From an archaeon (lineage in GTDB: Archaea; Aenigmatarchaeota; Aenigmatarchaeia; QMZP01; JAFGSV01), in contig JANQNF010000001.1 of assembly GCA_028279705.1 (NCBI GenBank), positions 55,632 through 119,631 of the forward strand: a stretch of 64,000 nt of DNA. Direction: 5' to 3'. Made by a program: the position numbers and the translations under genes. Positions 36,183 to 44,624 of this stretch are shown here, piece by piece. The notes below the pieces were generated by a model. That model was not told the origin of the DNA and did not search any database. It saw only the letters and a program-made list of their open reading frames with translations. Position 1 is the stretch's first letter. Each line of letters begins with the position of its first letter.

Positions 36183-37907
36183 TTATTTGCCACCTTTCTG
36201 CTGGACGTAAAGACGGCCTACCCTTTCCATACCGTCTGCGTCTTCTGGGCTCTTGTCGGATCGCATCCTTACCATTCTTGGAAACCTGAGCGCGTACCCG
36301 GAACTGTAATTTGGGCTTTTCTGTATCTCCTCATAGGCGGTCTCTATGACGATCTTTGGCCTTATCGTAACCATGTTGCCTTTCTCGCTGACGATGTGAG
36401 ACCTGAGCATTTCTGTCAGTTCCTTGAATGTTATGTCATCATCTTCTGTCTTCTTTTCTTTCACCCCGGTCCCCATCATGCCACACTCCAGGAACTCGCC
36501 GCTTTCCTCGTCCCTGCAGCCAAGGACGAACGAACCCATCCATCCCGCGCGTTTCCCGGTCCCCCACTGCGCACCAATTATTACGAGGTCCAGGGTCTCC
36601 ATGATGGGTTTTACCTTGAGCCAGCCGCCTGCTACCCTTCTTCCTGGCTGGTAGAGTGCATCAAGATTCTTGACCATCACCCCTTCCTGTCCTGCCTGCA
36701 GCGCTTCCTGGTAGAACTTTTCCGCTTCACCGATGTCCTTTGTTGTGAGCTGCTTTGAAAGCTGGAACCTTCCAGTGACCTCGCGGATGCAGCATTCGAG
36801 GATTTCCCTTCTTTCCCTGAACGTCTCGGAGAATAGCGATTTCCCTTCAGCTTGGACGATGTCGAACCAGTTCGTCTGGACAGGTATCTTCTCAACCATC
36901 ATGTCTATTTCGTATTTCCTGCGTATCCTCTGGGACAGCGACTGGAATGGAAGGGGCTTTCCCGACTCGGGGTCGACTGCCATTATCTCACCCTCGAGGA
37001 CGCACTTTTTTGCGCTGACGTTCTTTCTGACCATTTCGACTATATCAGGGAACTGCGTCGTGACGTTTTCAAGCCTCCTTGTGAAGAGCCATACCCTGTC
37101 TCCATCCTTGTGTGCCTGTATCCTCGCTCCGTCGAATTTCACCTCTACCTGGAAATTCTCAAAACTCTTCATCGCCTCTTCAAGCGAAGGTGATTTCTCC
37201 GCTAGCAGGACCTGAAACGGCTTTCCGATCTCAAGGCTTGCACCCCTGAGACCTTTCATGCCCCTATCTTTTGCAATGCGGGCGACCTCTCCGTAGTCGG
37301 ACCTCATGAACCAGGCCCATTCTATCGCTTTTACTGCCACCTTCTTCTCATCACCTTCGGTTGCGCCAAGGAAAGCAGAAGCAATGGCATCCCTTATCAC
37401 ACCTTCTGCAACTCCAACCCTCAGCTGGCCGAGTGCGGTCCTCACTATGTACTTGGCCTCCTTTGGAGAGGAGTGCATTATGAGTTCCTTTACTATGCTC
37501 ACCTTGACTTCCTGGCTACCCTTTCCTTCAACGGATGCGAGCTTTTTCATGTTTTCAAATACCTTTTCTATGTCCACATGCTTTGCTCCAAGCGTCTGCT
37601 GCCTCTTGCTTTCCATAAGCGTCTCTACAGTGAGACCTAGGTCGCCGGTCTCGTTGTACTTTTTTGTGACCTCATTTTCCGGAAAGCCCGTTGCGGTCGA
37701 GACTATCTTTAGGACCATCTTGTCAGCGACGCCTATATCCTCATCGCTCCACGAAGGGAATACCTTGCCCTGTAGAAGAAGAACAACCCTTGGGAGATTA
37801 TCGTTGTCGGTTCCCTTCAGTAGCTTTGCGACAGCCTCGATCTTCCCAAGCCTTGCCGAGGTCTCAGAAAGCTCATCGTAAACGTCAACAAGCTTTGAAT
37901 ATAACAT
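36183..37907 (-). CDS. lig: ATP-dependent DNA ligase
   Basis: 574 residues, the usual length for archaeal replicative ligases. It has the N-terminal DNA-binding domain (about 1-220), the nucleotidyltransferase domain with motif I KFDGAR (adenylated Lys257) and later motifs EGEIMAVD and EGVMVK, and an OB-fold with LKVKPIM. It seals nicks in DNA using ATP, or in some archaea also ADP/NAD. The ATG at 37907 gives the conserved MLYSKLVDVYDEL start. It is followed by 96 bp containing the next gene's promoter. Confidence 0.96.
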   Translation of the reverse strand: MLYSKLVDVYDELSETSARLGKIEAVAKLLKGTDNDNLPRVVLLLQGKVFPSWSDEDIGVADKMVLKIVSTATGFPENEVTKKYNETGDLGLTVETLMESKRQQTLGAKHVDIEKVFENMKKLASVEGKGSQEVKVSIVKELIMHSSPKEAKYIVRTALGQLRVGVAEGVIRDAIASAFLGATEGDEKKVAVKAIEWAWFMRSDYGEVARIAKDRGMKGLRGASLEIGKPFQVLLAEKSPSLEEAMKSFENFQVEVKFDGARIQAHKDGDRVWLFTRRLENVTTQFPDIVEMVRKNVSAKKCVLEGEIMAVDPESGKPLPFQSLSQRIRRKYEIDMMVEKIPVQTNWFDIVQAEGKSLFSETFRERREILECCIREVTGRFQLSKQLTTKDIGEAEKFYQEALQAGQEGVMVKNLDALYQPGRRVAGGWLKVKPIMETLDLVIIGAQWGTGKRAGWMGSFVLGCRDEESGEFLECGMMGTGVKEKKTEDDDITFKELTEMLRSHIVSEKGNMVTIRPKIVIETAYEEIQKSPNYSSGYALRFPRMVRMRSDKSPEDADGMERVGRLYVQQKGGK

Positions 37908-37913
37908 AAGCAA

Positions 37914-38138
37914 TAATTGGATTCGTTTTTAATATATCGTCTAAAATCACAAATTTACTCTACCGGAATAGCGGAATGACCCTCCGGTTACGAATATAAA
38001 TGACTATTATTAAGACTTTAAAGTGCGAAATAAGCTACGGTGAAGTGAGAATACAGATGAACGGGAAGAAGATGCTATCGAAATGGATAGAAAAAATTGG
38101 TTTTAGTAACTCCAAGCATTCGAGAAAAATAAAAAGAA
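37914..38138. other. Intergenic region between ligase and tRNA genes
   Basis: About 225 bp, AT-rich. It contains the ligase promoter (the leftward gene starts at 37907) and T/A-rich runs just after the tRNA 3' end that could end tRNA transcription. A 61-codon open frame at 38000-38185 runs into the tRNA and is not credible as a gene. I see nothing else. Confidence 0.5.
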
Positions 38139-38284
38139 TAGCGGGAGGTGGATTTGAACCACCGACCTCTACCCGAAGCATGTAATGCTTCTTTGGGTGT
38201 CCCAGAACAACCCTGAGCTTATGAGCCTTTCGCGAGTCGTTTTAAGCAACTCTCAACGAGCACTCCAGGCTGCTCTATCCCGCT
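38139..38284 (-). tRNA. Initiator tRNA-Met (CAT) with intron sequence
   Basis: Read on the minus strand, the ends pair as a 7-bp acceptor stem AGCGGGA/TCCCGCT with discriminator A; CCA is not encoded. The A1-U72 pair and this acceptor stem are typical of archaeal initiator tRNAs. A D arm (GAGC...GCTC) and a T arm (GGTGG TTCAAAT CCACC) are intact, and an anticodon loop CTCATAA with CAT lies in the middle. The gene is 146 nt while a mature tRNA of this shape would be 75 nt, so about 71 nt must be intron. Extra sequence flanks the anticodon on both sides, including hairpins AGTTG/CGACT and GAAGCAT/ATGCTTC, suggesting two introns. Exact splice sites were not resolved. Confidence 0.85.
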
Positions 38285-38338
38285 TTGGTGTTAGTATAAT
38301 GGTAATAGTGGTTTTAAAAGTTTCTGATGAGAAAAACG

Positions 38339-39256
38339 TTACTCAACGCTGAATACTTCCTGTTCTGGGAATATTTCCACACCGGTGCCGCTTATTATCT
38401 GCATTGCCACGACCTTCTTTTCGTGGTTCGTGCCCCTCATCTTGAGGACTTCGAGTCCGTGTTCCCTTACGTTGCCGTTTCTTATGTTGTAAAGCACGAT
38501 AACGCCGTCTGCGAGGAACTCCTCGACGCCGGTCGGGCTGTATTTCCTCGGGTCCTGGTTGGTCTCTGAAATAAGAAACGTGGTGACGTCTTGGTCCTCG
38601 AAGAACCTGAAGAGCTGGTTTATGTACAGCCTGTAGGTTTCGCCCTTGCCGTAGAATGCTGACGCTATTGCAGCGAGAGAATCCACGACTATGAGGTCTG
38701 GCATGAAATCCTTTGGCATTATGACAGGCTCGACGTCTATGAGCAGTTCCCCGGACTGCTTTGCCATCAGCGCGTCTATCGTACGCGTTATGTCGAAGAG
38801 GTTGAACCGCTTTATGAGCAGGTTCTTTTCAACGCTCTTTACGTCCCACCCGAATTTCTCCATGTGGCTTTTCAGGCGCTCTTCGGATTCCTCAAACGAC
38901 ATGTAGAAGCATTTCTTACCGGACTTTGCCGAATTGTAAAGCATCTGGAGCGTTAGGAGGGTTTTCCCCGAACCCGCGCCGCCTGATACGAGTATGGAGC
39001 TTCCTCTGGGCAGGCCTTCGGTGAAGAGGCTGTCAAGGCCCGCTATCCCGGACCTGAAGAATCCATCGCTTTCATTTTTCACATCATTTACAGGGTTTTC
39101 CTGCACGTTTTCGGGCTTTGTTTCAACCTTCTTTTGCACCACTTCTTTTTCCACTGTCTTTACAGCGTTTTTTACTTCAGCTGTTTTCTTCGTTTCCTTG
39201 TCACCGGCTTTCTCCGGAACCTTTTTGGCGTTTTTCGCAACAGCTTTTTCGACCAT
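38339..39256 (-). CDS. KaiC/RadA-like ATPase with charged N-terminal extension
   Basis: 305 residues. The first 65 residues are a Lys/Glu/Val-rich, probably disordered extension. A single KaiC-type RecA fold follows, with GIAGLDSLFTEGLPRG, Walker A GGAGSGKT at 92-99, the conserved Glu pair (SFEESEERL) and Walker B LIVVDSLAAI. The end (GVIVLYNIRNGN; LKMRGTNHEKK) is the KaiC-family arginine/lysine-finger region. Such single-domain archaeal proteins act in signalling or regulation; the target is unknown. It lies divergent from another KaiC-type operon with 100 bp between. Confidence 0.88.
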   Translation of the reverse strand: MVEKAVAKNAKKVPEKAGDKETKKTAEVKNAVKTVEKEVVQKKVETKPENVQENPVNDVKNESDGFFRSGIAGLDSLFTEGLPRGSSILVSGGAGSGKTLLTLQMLYNSAKSGKKCFYMSFEESEERLKSHMEKFGWDVKSVEKNLLIKRFNLFDITRTIDALMAKQSGELLIDVEPVIMPKDFMPDLIVVDSLAAIASAFYGKGETYRLYINQLFRFFEDQDVTTFLISETNQDPRKYSPTGVEEFLADGVIVLYNIRNGNVREHGLEVLKMRGTNHEKKVVAMQIISGTGVEIFPEQEVFSVE

Positions 39257-39280
39257 AGTAATATTTCCTCTGCCGTACTT

Positions 39281-39301
39281 AAAAGTATCTAAAAAGTATC
39301 T
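39281..39301. repeat. Direct repeat AAAAGTATCT x2 in divergent KaiC promoter region
   Basis: Two copies of AAAAGTATCT separated by 1 nt lie between the divergent KaiC-like genes, upstream of the leftward one. Spacing of 11 bp is about one helical turn, as for a regulator binding the same face. Confidence 0.45.
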
Positions 39302-39314
39302 AAAATCGAAAAAA

Positions 39315-39322
39315 GTTTAAAC
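39315..39322 (+). promoter_or_regulatory. GTTTAAAC palindrome upstream of KaiC-like operon
   Basis: GTTTAAAC is followed after 4 nt by TTTTAAAT (39327-39334), about 25 nt before the ATG at 39357. Spacing matches that at the other copies. Confidence 0.5.
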
Positions 39323-39356
39323 AAAATTTTAAATATTCCAGAAGTTGAATTAAATC

Positions 39357-39683
39357 ATGGCAGAAATAAAAACTATCGACATGAATAACGACGTGATAGA
39401 CGTAAAGCTTTCGATAAGCCAGGATGAATACAAGCTCCTCAAGCACCACATGACGGACCTGGTCATACTTCCCTGCAACAGCGAATCGCTTTCACACAGG
39501 CTCACGACGGGAAAGCTTGGGAACAGTAACAGGATAATGCTCCCAAAGAAGATACTCGAATACTTTCAGGTAAAGACGCTTGACAAGAAGGTTCCTGCAA
39601 ACATATTTATTATAGATGATGACGCATATCTGTTAATAAAGATAAAGAAATCCGAATTCGGAATACCGAAATTCGAGCAGTGA
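39357..39683 (+). CDS. Small protein co-encoded with KaiC-like ATPase; unknown
   Basis: 108 residues, not recognised. N-terminal half has strand-helix pattern (VIDVKLSISQDEYKLLKHHM); the middle TGKLGNSNRIMLPKKILEYFQV looks like an AbrB/SpoVT-type swapped-hairpin segment, with its R.MLPKKILE core resembling R.tIPkkire, so a DNA-binding or protein-docking role is conceivable. The stop is 4 nt before the KaiC-like gene, so they form an operon. Promoter: GTTTAAAC then TTTTAAAT, with the ATG about 25 nt further on. Confidence 0.72.
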   Translation: MAEIKTIDMNNDVIDVKLSISQDEYKLLKHHMTDLVILPCNSESLSHRLTTGKLGNSNRIMLPKKILEYFQVKTLDKKVPANIFIIDDDAYLLIKIKKSEFGIPKFEQ

Positions 39684-39687
39684 TAAT

Positions 39688-40365
39688 ATGACAAGAGTAA
39701 AGACGGGCCTCACGAAGCTGGACAGCATACTTTCAGGCGGACTTCCAAAGAACTCAATCGTACTCCTCTCTGGGGGACCCGGTACCGGAAAGACACTCAT
39801 GGCACTCAAGTTCCTCCTTGAAGGAGCAAAGAAGAACGAGAAGTGCTGCTACATAACGCTCAGTGAGGACAAGGACGAGCTTCTCAAGGCATGCGGTTCA
39901 GTCGAGTCGCTCAAGAACGTCAGGAAGTACGTGAACAAGAACCTGGCAATAGAATACATCCCAATGGGACAGAGCAACGTCACCATCAAGAGGTTCATAG
40001 ACATAATAGCAAGCTACCCCGACGTTGACAGGATAGTAATAGACAATGTCAACAAGCTCCTTATGTTCTCCGAGAACAGCAAGGCTTACAGGGCATACCT
40101 CATGGAACTCATGAACACGCTGAAGAAGAGCCAGGCGTCACTGCTTCTCTGCGAGACCGCTGAAAACGACGGCCTCGATTCCGGCGGCGACGAGGCGTTT
40201 GAGTGCGACGGCGTCATACAGCTTGTGTTCCTGGACCTTGAAGAAAAGCCGATGAGGTCACTAATAGTGCACAAGATGAGGTACACGAACTTCGACCCCA
40301 AGCTTCCGCACGAGATGAGAATAAACGACAAGGAAATCAAGCTGACTGAGACCAAGGTCATTTAG
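39688..40365 (+). CDS. Single-domain KaiC-like ATPase
   Basis: 225 residues. KaiC-type start (VKTGLTKLDSILSGGLPKNS), Walker A GGPGTGKT at 29-36, the acidic switch TLSEDKDEL, Walker B-type RIVIDNVNKLL and the end motif RSLIVHKMRYTNFD. It lacks any N-terminal extension, unlike its divergent neighbour. It probably functions with the upstream 108-residue protein. Its end overlaps a small convergent ORF by 8 nt. Confidence 0.88.
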   Translation: MTRVKTGLTKLDSILSGGLPKNSIVLLSGGPGTGKTLMALKFLLEGAKKNEKCCYITLSEDKDELLKACGSVESLKNVRKYVNKNLAIEYIPMGQSNVTIKRFIDIIASYPDVDRIVIDNVNKLLMFSENSKAYRAYLMELMNTLKKSQASLLLCETAENDGLDSGGDEAFECDGVIQLVFLDLEEKPMRSLIVHKMRYTNFDPKLPHEMRINDKEIKLTETKVI

Positions 40366-40513
40366 AATTCTGAATCTTTTGCACATTCCCGATTTTTTCG
40401 TCCATTTCTGTCAGTTCCCCTACGCTTATTTTCTCGTTTATTGTTGCCAGTTCCTTTTCTATGCTCAACAGCGTCTTTATCATCCTTTTCATGAGTATTG
40501 AATCGGAGTACAT
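40358..40513 (-). CDS. Candidate 51-residue helical protein
   Basis: A complete frame from ATG 40513 to TGA 40358 encodes 51 residues (starting MYSDSILMKRMIKTLLSIEK) with a strong heptad pattern of Leu/Ile/Met, as in a short coiled coil. Its codon use (AGG, ATA, GAA) resembles neighbours. A TATA-like ATTCTTATTTGG on the minus strand lies upstream at spacing suitable for a leaderless message. It fills what would otherwise be an empty 187-bp gap between convergent genes. No family known; expression unproven. Confidence 0.5.
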   Translation of the reverse strand: MYSDSILMKRMIKTLLSIEKELATINEKISVGELTEMDEKIGNVQKIQNSK

Positions 40514-40552
40514 AAACCAAATAAGAATGTAATTTTTTTAAGTCTATGCTTT

Positions 40553-41671
40553 TCAGGCTATTACGCCCTCCAGCCTTGAAATACCTTCAATGATATCGCT
40601 TTCGTCAGCGACGAAGCTGAACCTGAGATGATTATTGTAATCCCTGTGAAACACGCTTCCAGGCATCGTCATGACACCGGCTTTCATGAAGAGCTCAAAG
40701 GCCTCATCGTCACTACCGAATTCGCTTATTTCCGGGAACACATAGAATGCGCCTTCTGGCTCGACAAGGGGCATTTCCAGCGATTTGAGACTCTCGACCA
40801 TGAGATTTTTCCTCCTTTCGAAATTCATTTTCATGGTTTTTGGGAATTTCTCGTCTTCAAGTGCGGCGATTGCCGCGACCTGTGCGGGATTACTTGTGCA
40901 TGTGGTTATGCAGAGCTTTATTTTCATCATGCGTTTTATGAGTTCAATGTCAGCATGAGTGTACCCGACCCTGTAGCCGCACATGCAGTATGTTTTCGAG
41001 AAAGAGTTGACAGTTATTACATTCTCCGGGACAGCTGCTATTGATGCCATCGAGCAGTGGTCCGATCCGTAAGTGAAGTTCTCATAAACCTCATCGACCA
41101 TTATAGGACCATTGAATATTTCTGAAATGGCTTTAAGGCAGCGCCTGCTGAAAACAGTTCCCGTGGGATTGTGAGGAGTGTTCACAGCCATCATCTTGGT
41201 CTTCTTATTCACGGCATCCTTCAACTCTTCCATGTCAGGCCAGAATTCATTATCCTTTCTCAGCGTCAGGCTTACTGGCCTGCCGCCGCAGAAGCTTATC
41301 ATAGGCGCCACTATAGGGTAACTTGGTTCCAGCACGATTACTTCGTCTCCGGGATTCACAAGCGACATGATGGAAAGTGCTATGGACTCGCTTCCTCCTG
41401 TGGTTATTATGACTTCCTCAGCAGACGCCTGTATATTGTTTTTCTCTTCAAGTTTTCTGGAAAGCCTTTCCCTGAGCTCAGGGGACCCCTGTACCGGTGC
41501 ATAGCGGTTGGTTCCGCTCTTGACAGAATTCATGAATGCATTGGTGACAGATGCGGGCGGCATGTCTTTGGGCTCGCCGAGGGAGAAATTGACAACGTCC
41601 TCGTAATTCTTTCCAAAATAACCAGTGGCCTTTGAAAATTTTATTCTTTCCACACTGTTACTGAAAATCAT
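40553..41671 (-). CDS. PLP-dependent aminotransferase, class I/II
   Basis: 372 residues. Fold-type I aminotransferase with NTPHNPTGTVF (residues 164-174), DEVYENF (193-199) and the Schiff-base Lys226 in SFSKTYCMCGYRVGY. The final domain has the Arg that binds the substrate carboxylate in LRFSF. It would move an amino group between an amino acid and a 2-oxo acid; substrate not determinable by eye. The ATG at 41671 fits family length; upstream in-frame extension to 41995 overlaps the divergent gene and is rejected. It is divergent (67 bp) from a geranylgeranyl-reductase-like gene. Confidence 0.92.
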   Translation of the reverse strand: MIFSNSVERIKFSKATGYFGKNYEDVVNFSLGEPKDMPPASVTNAFMNSVKSGTNRYAPVQGSPELRERLSRKLEEKNNIQASAEEVIITTGGSESIALSIMSLVNPGDEVIVLEPSYPIVAPMISFCGGRPVSLTLRKDNEFWPDMEELKDAVNKKTKMMAVNTPHNPTGTVFSRRCLKAISEIFNGPIMVDEVYENFTYGSDHCSMASIAAVPENVITVNSFSKTYCMCGYRVGYTHADIELIKRMMKIKLCITTCTSNPAQVAAIAALEDEKFPKTMKMNFERRKNLMVESLKSLEMPLVEPEGAFYVFPEISEFGSDDEAFELFMKAGVMTMPGSVFHRDYNNHLRFSFVADESDIIEGISRLEGVIA

Positions 41672-41738
41672 ATACCCTATTATTAATATACACATTTCGC
41701 TGATATAAGATTTAAACAAGTAAAAGAAAAATTTAAAC

Positions 41739-42812
41739 ATGGAATCAATGATTGTGAATAAAAACAGCATAACAAGAAGTGAGTATGACGTTCTTATAGT
41801 TGGTGCGGGACCTGCTGGATGCTCTGCCGCTTTCAGTCTTCCAGAGGACATCAACACGCTCATTATAGACAGGTTACAGTTTCCGAGAAGCAAGGTGTGT
41901 GGCGGCGTTCTTATCGAGAAGTCGTGGAAATTTCTAAGAAGGACTGGCTTGGATATCCCGGAAAGTGTTTTTGCTGAACCCGGTGAAATGCCCATGAAAA
42001 TAACGGATATGGATAATAACTTTCAGGTAGACGTCAAAAGAACCTTTTACAATGTCAAAAGAAACAGTTTCGACGAGTGGCTCTGGAAAAACTGTACAGA
42101 AAATTCAAATTTTTCACAGCTCACTGTAATGGAAAAATTCGAAAAAGCAAAGGACGGCTTTTTGTCTACAATAAAAACACCAAATGGCAGAAAAACCGTA
42201 AGATCGACTCATATAGTAGATGCTACAGGAGCGCATTCATTCACAAAAACAGCCAGTGGTATGAGGATACCGGTTCTCGTAGCTTATCAGGAGTGGATCA
42301 AGGGGAGCCGACAGGAGCATTTCGGAACCATATATTCCAGTGAAACGGACGGCTATTACGTCTGGACCATCCCAAAGGACGGCTTTACTGTTGTCGGGAC
42401 AGCTTTCAGGCCGGAGCGCGTGAAAGAGAAGATTTCGAATTTCAGAAAAACTGTAAAGAGCCTTGGGTTCAAGAGCATGCCGGAAAGATTCGAGTCTGCG
42501 ATTATTCTCAGGCCGTGTAAAGACGACATAATGTTCACAGACGGTGGCATCATGCTTGCGGGGGAATCTGCAGGACTCATAGGTCCCAATACCGGAGAGG
42601 GTATAAGCTTTGCTTTGCGGAGTGGTGAAATCTGTGCAAAGGTCATTGAGCGATGCACCGAAAATCCGTGCCATGAATACAGTGAATCGTGCATGGGCCT
42701 TATGAAAGAGATTGCGGAGAAGGGTAAAATTCCAGTGTTTGATGGGAACGCAGACGGCAATTCCTCTTCATTCGGCGGGACGCTTAAAATGAATGCTGAC
42801 CGCATAAAATAG
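41739..42812 (+). CDS. Geranylgeranyl-reductase-like FAD flavoprotein
   Basis: 357 residues. FAD-binding VGAGPAGCSAA near residue 21, the family-defining PRSKVCGGVL motif near 50, DATGAH near 165 and an LAGESAGLIGPNTGEGI motif near 275 mark the geranylgeranyl reductase/Lhp group. Members reduce isoprenoid double bonds in archaeal lipids, chlorophyll side chains or quinones. It is somewhat short at the C-terminus. The next gene follows 10 nt later. Promoter: AT-rich region with two ATTTAAAC copies, the first at TATA position (about 41710-41717). Confidence 0.88.
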   Translation: MESMIVNKNSITRSEYDVLIVGAGPAGCSAAFSLPEDINTLIIDRLQFPRSKVCGGVLIEKSWKFLRRTGLDIPESVFAEPGEMPMKITDMDNNFQVDVKRTFYNVKRNSFDEWLWKNCTENSNFSQLTVMEKFEKAKDGFLSTIKTPNGRKTVRSTHIVDATGAHSFTKTASGMRIPVLVAYQEWIKGSRQEHFGTIYSSETDGYYVWTIPKDGFTVVGTAFRPERVKEKISNFRKTVKSLGFKSMPERFESAIILRPCKDDIMFTDGGIMLAGESAGLIGPNTGEGISFALRSGEICAKVIERCTENPCHEYSESCMGLMKEIAEKGKIPVFDGNADGNSSSFGGTLKMNADRIK

Positions 42813-42822
42813 TAGGTTAGAT

Positions 42823-43833
42823 ATGAGGCTGGCTGAGTCACTTCGAAGAAACATAATGGAGTCAAGGTTAGGGGGACTTGTAAACAAATTCAAGGGCAAG
42901 GGGCGGAGAACAACGTTTTTCCCCGAGGAAATCCTAGCAAATTATGTCAATGCATGCGAGACCGCAGGCCATGGAAATGAAATCATGTTATTGACACAGA
43001 AGTGGGGAGGAATGAGCACGGTCAGGTTCACACCAAGCTTCATACTTAAACTTCCGATTAAGACAAGTCTTGATGTCGGAAAAAGGGTCTGGATGAATAT
43101 AGGCCTGATGGATGACATGGAAACGATAAAAAGCGGCCAGACGATAACAATCCGGACAAGAAACGAGTTCGTTACCAGATTCATAGGCAAAAACTCCTTT
43201 CAGATCGGGCTTTATATGGGAATCATCAACGTCCTCACGAATTCCGAAGTTAAGTTTCTGAGGGCAGAACAGACAAAGAAGGATTCCGAGTATGTTTTTT
43301 TGATCAAAAAATCTAAATGGAAAGTACCGGCAATGAAAGAAACAGAAGAATACAGAAAACTGAATCACATAGAAAAGAAGGGCCCTACACTCAATTATAT
43401 AATAAAAAAGCGCATTTTCATGCTCAAAAAAGACAACAGATTATATTTCAGAGGCAAGTTACTGATGCCGGTTGAAAACACACTGTTCCACATATTTGGA
43501 AAAGAAGGCATTCTCATAGACGAGGTCCCGAAAATCTCCTATAATCATTTCAGAGATATCATAGAAACTGATGCAGAAAAAAGCAAAAAGCTCTCTGTCT
43601 TGAAAACCATAATCCAGGCTATGGGTTGGGGATCTCTGAAAATCTCCGAATCCCGGAAAGAGATAAAGATGACACTTTACAATCCGCCTTATGGCATGCA
43701 GGGTGATGGAGAGAACTGGAATTTCATTGTATACACAATTCTGGGATTTCTCTGGGTGATAGACAAATCCTTCAAATTGACTTCAGTCAGCAGGCTTTAC
43801 AAACAATTGATCATAAAGTATTCTGCCGAGTGA
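42823..43833 (+). CDS. Unknown protein, possible tandem V4R-like domains
   Basis: 336 residues, no signal peptide. I see two halves with similar spacing: a first with GQTITIRTRNEF..FIGKNSFQIGLYMGIINVL and a second with AMGWGSLKISESRKEI..NFIVYTILGFLWVI. This resembles the V4R (4-vinyl reductase/BchJ-like) small-molecule-binding fold in pattern only; the Cys residues common in that family are absent. It is co-oriented with, and 10 nt from, the geranylgeranyl-reductase-like gene, so it probably acts in the same pathway. Identification is tentative. Confidence 0.6.
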   Translation: MRLAESLRRNIMESRLGGLVNKFKGKGRRTTFFPEEILANYVNACETAGHGNEIMLLTQKWGGMSTVRFTPSFILKLPIKTSLDVGKRVWMNIGLMDDMETIKSGQTITIRTRNEFVTRFIGKNSFQIGLYMGIINVLTNSEVKFLRAEQTKKDSEYVFLIKKSKWKVPAMKETEEYRKLNHIEKKGPTLNYIIKKRIFMLKKDNRLYFRGKLLMPVENTLFHIFGKEGILIDEVPKISYNHFRDIIETDAEKSKKLSVLKTIIQAMGWGSLKISESRKEIKMTLYNPPYGMQGDGENWNFIVYTILGFLWVIDKSFKLTSVSRLYKQLIIKYSAE

Positions 43834-43841
43834 TGGATGGT

Positions 43842-44624
43842 TCATATGAACCATAATGTTATGAAGGCAAAGGAAAGACTTCCGTACTTGTGAGCCGCAC
43901 TGTAATACCCCTTTATCAGGCAGACAGAAGCCGTAATAAGTACGGGAAGAATTGTATAAATTCCCAGATAGAGTGAAAAAACTGAACACAAAAAGATCAA
44001 TACCAGCGACAATTTTTCAGCACCCTTTATACCCATGCGCACAGGAAGGGTCATTATACCGCTCATTTTATCTCCCTTGTAGTCCCGGATATCGGACATC
44101 ATGCTGCCGGTAAATAACAGTGTAGCGAAAAACACGTAAGAAAGCATGACATCGAAGTTCATGACATCCCCGGACCCGACCAGGAAGAGGACCGCTATGC
44201 ATAATGCCGTGTATATGTTCTTCATTAGCAGGAACCTCTTTATTCTAAAAAATGAGTACGAAAAAACGGTTACCAGGAATATGACAGAATATAAGAAACT
44301 AGCCTGTGAAAACACTGACGAAAAAAAGATCCCGGAAGCAGTGCAGATCATTATTACGGGAAAACCTCTCCGGCTCGTGTTCCAGCTGCTGGTTTCATTC
44401 CTGTTTATCTTATCCTCTTTTTCATCAGTCATGTTATTGTATGCATATCCGGATGCACATAGAAAAAATACCGAAAGCGCAACATAAACAGCATGCGAAG
44501 ATAACTCGTTGAACATGAGAAAACCTGATATTCCTATGAAGATCGACATAAGGCAGATTCTTAGTCTGATGAATTTCATAAGATTCTTAGCACTGTCAAA
44601 ATTTCTATACAAATGCACCACCAA
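43842..44624 (-). CDS. UbiA-family prenyltransferase (second of two)
   Basis: About 260 residues with some eight hydrophobic helices. The two Asp-rich diphosphate/Mg sites are present: NNMTDEKEDKINR (NxxxD type) near residue 65 and DIRDYKGDKMSG near 180. UbiA proteins join a prenyl chain to an acceptor in the membrane. The start is uncertain: TTG 44624 overlaps the preceding gene by 20 nt; GTG 44618 or ATG 44579 (MKFIRLRICLM) are also plausible. Third gene of an operon after the synthase at 46532. Confidence 0.82.
   Translation of the reverse strand: MVVHLYRNFDSAKNLMKFIRLRICLMSIFIGISGFLMFNELSSHAVYVALSVFFLCASGYAYNNMTDEKEDKINRNETSSWNTSRRGFPVIMICTASGIFFSSVFSQASFLYSVIFLVTVFSYSFFRIKRFLLMKNIYTALCIAVLFLVGSGDVMNFDVMLSYVFFATLLFTGSMMSDIRDYKGDKMSGIMTLPVRMGIKGAEKLSLVLIFLCSVFSLYLGIYTILPVLITASVCLIKGYYSAAHKYGSLSFAFITLWFI

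Noticed and set aside
38000..38185. 61-codon plus-strand frame next to the tRNA
   Set aside because: It runs into the tRNA gene on the opposite strand; its C-terminal part is the antisense of the tRNA T arm and acceptor.
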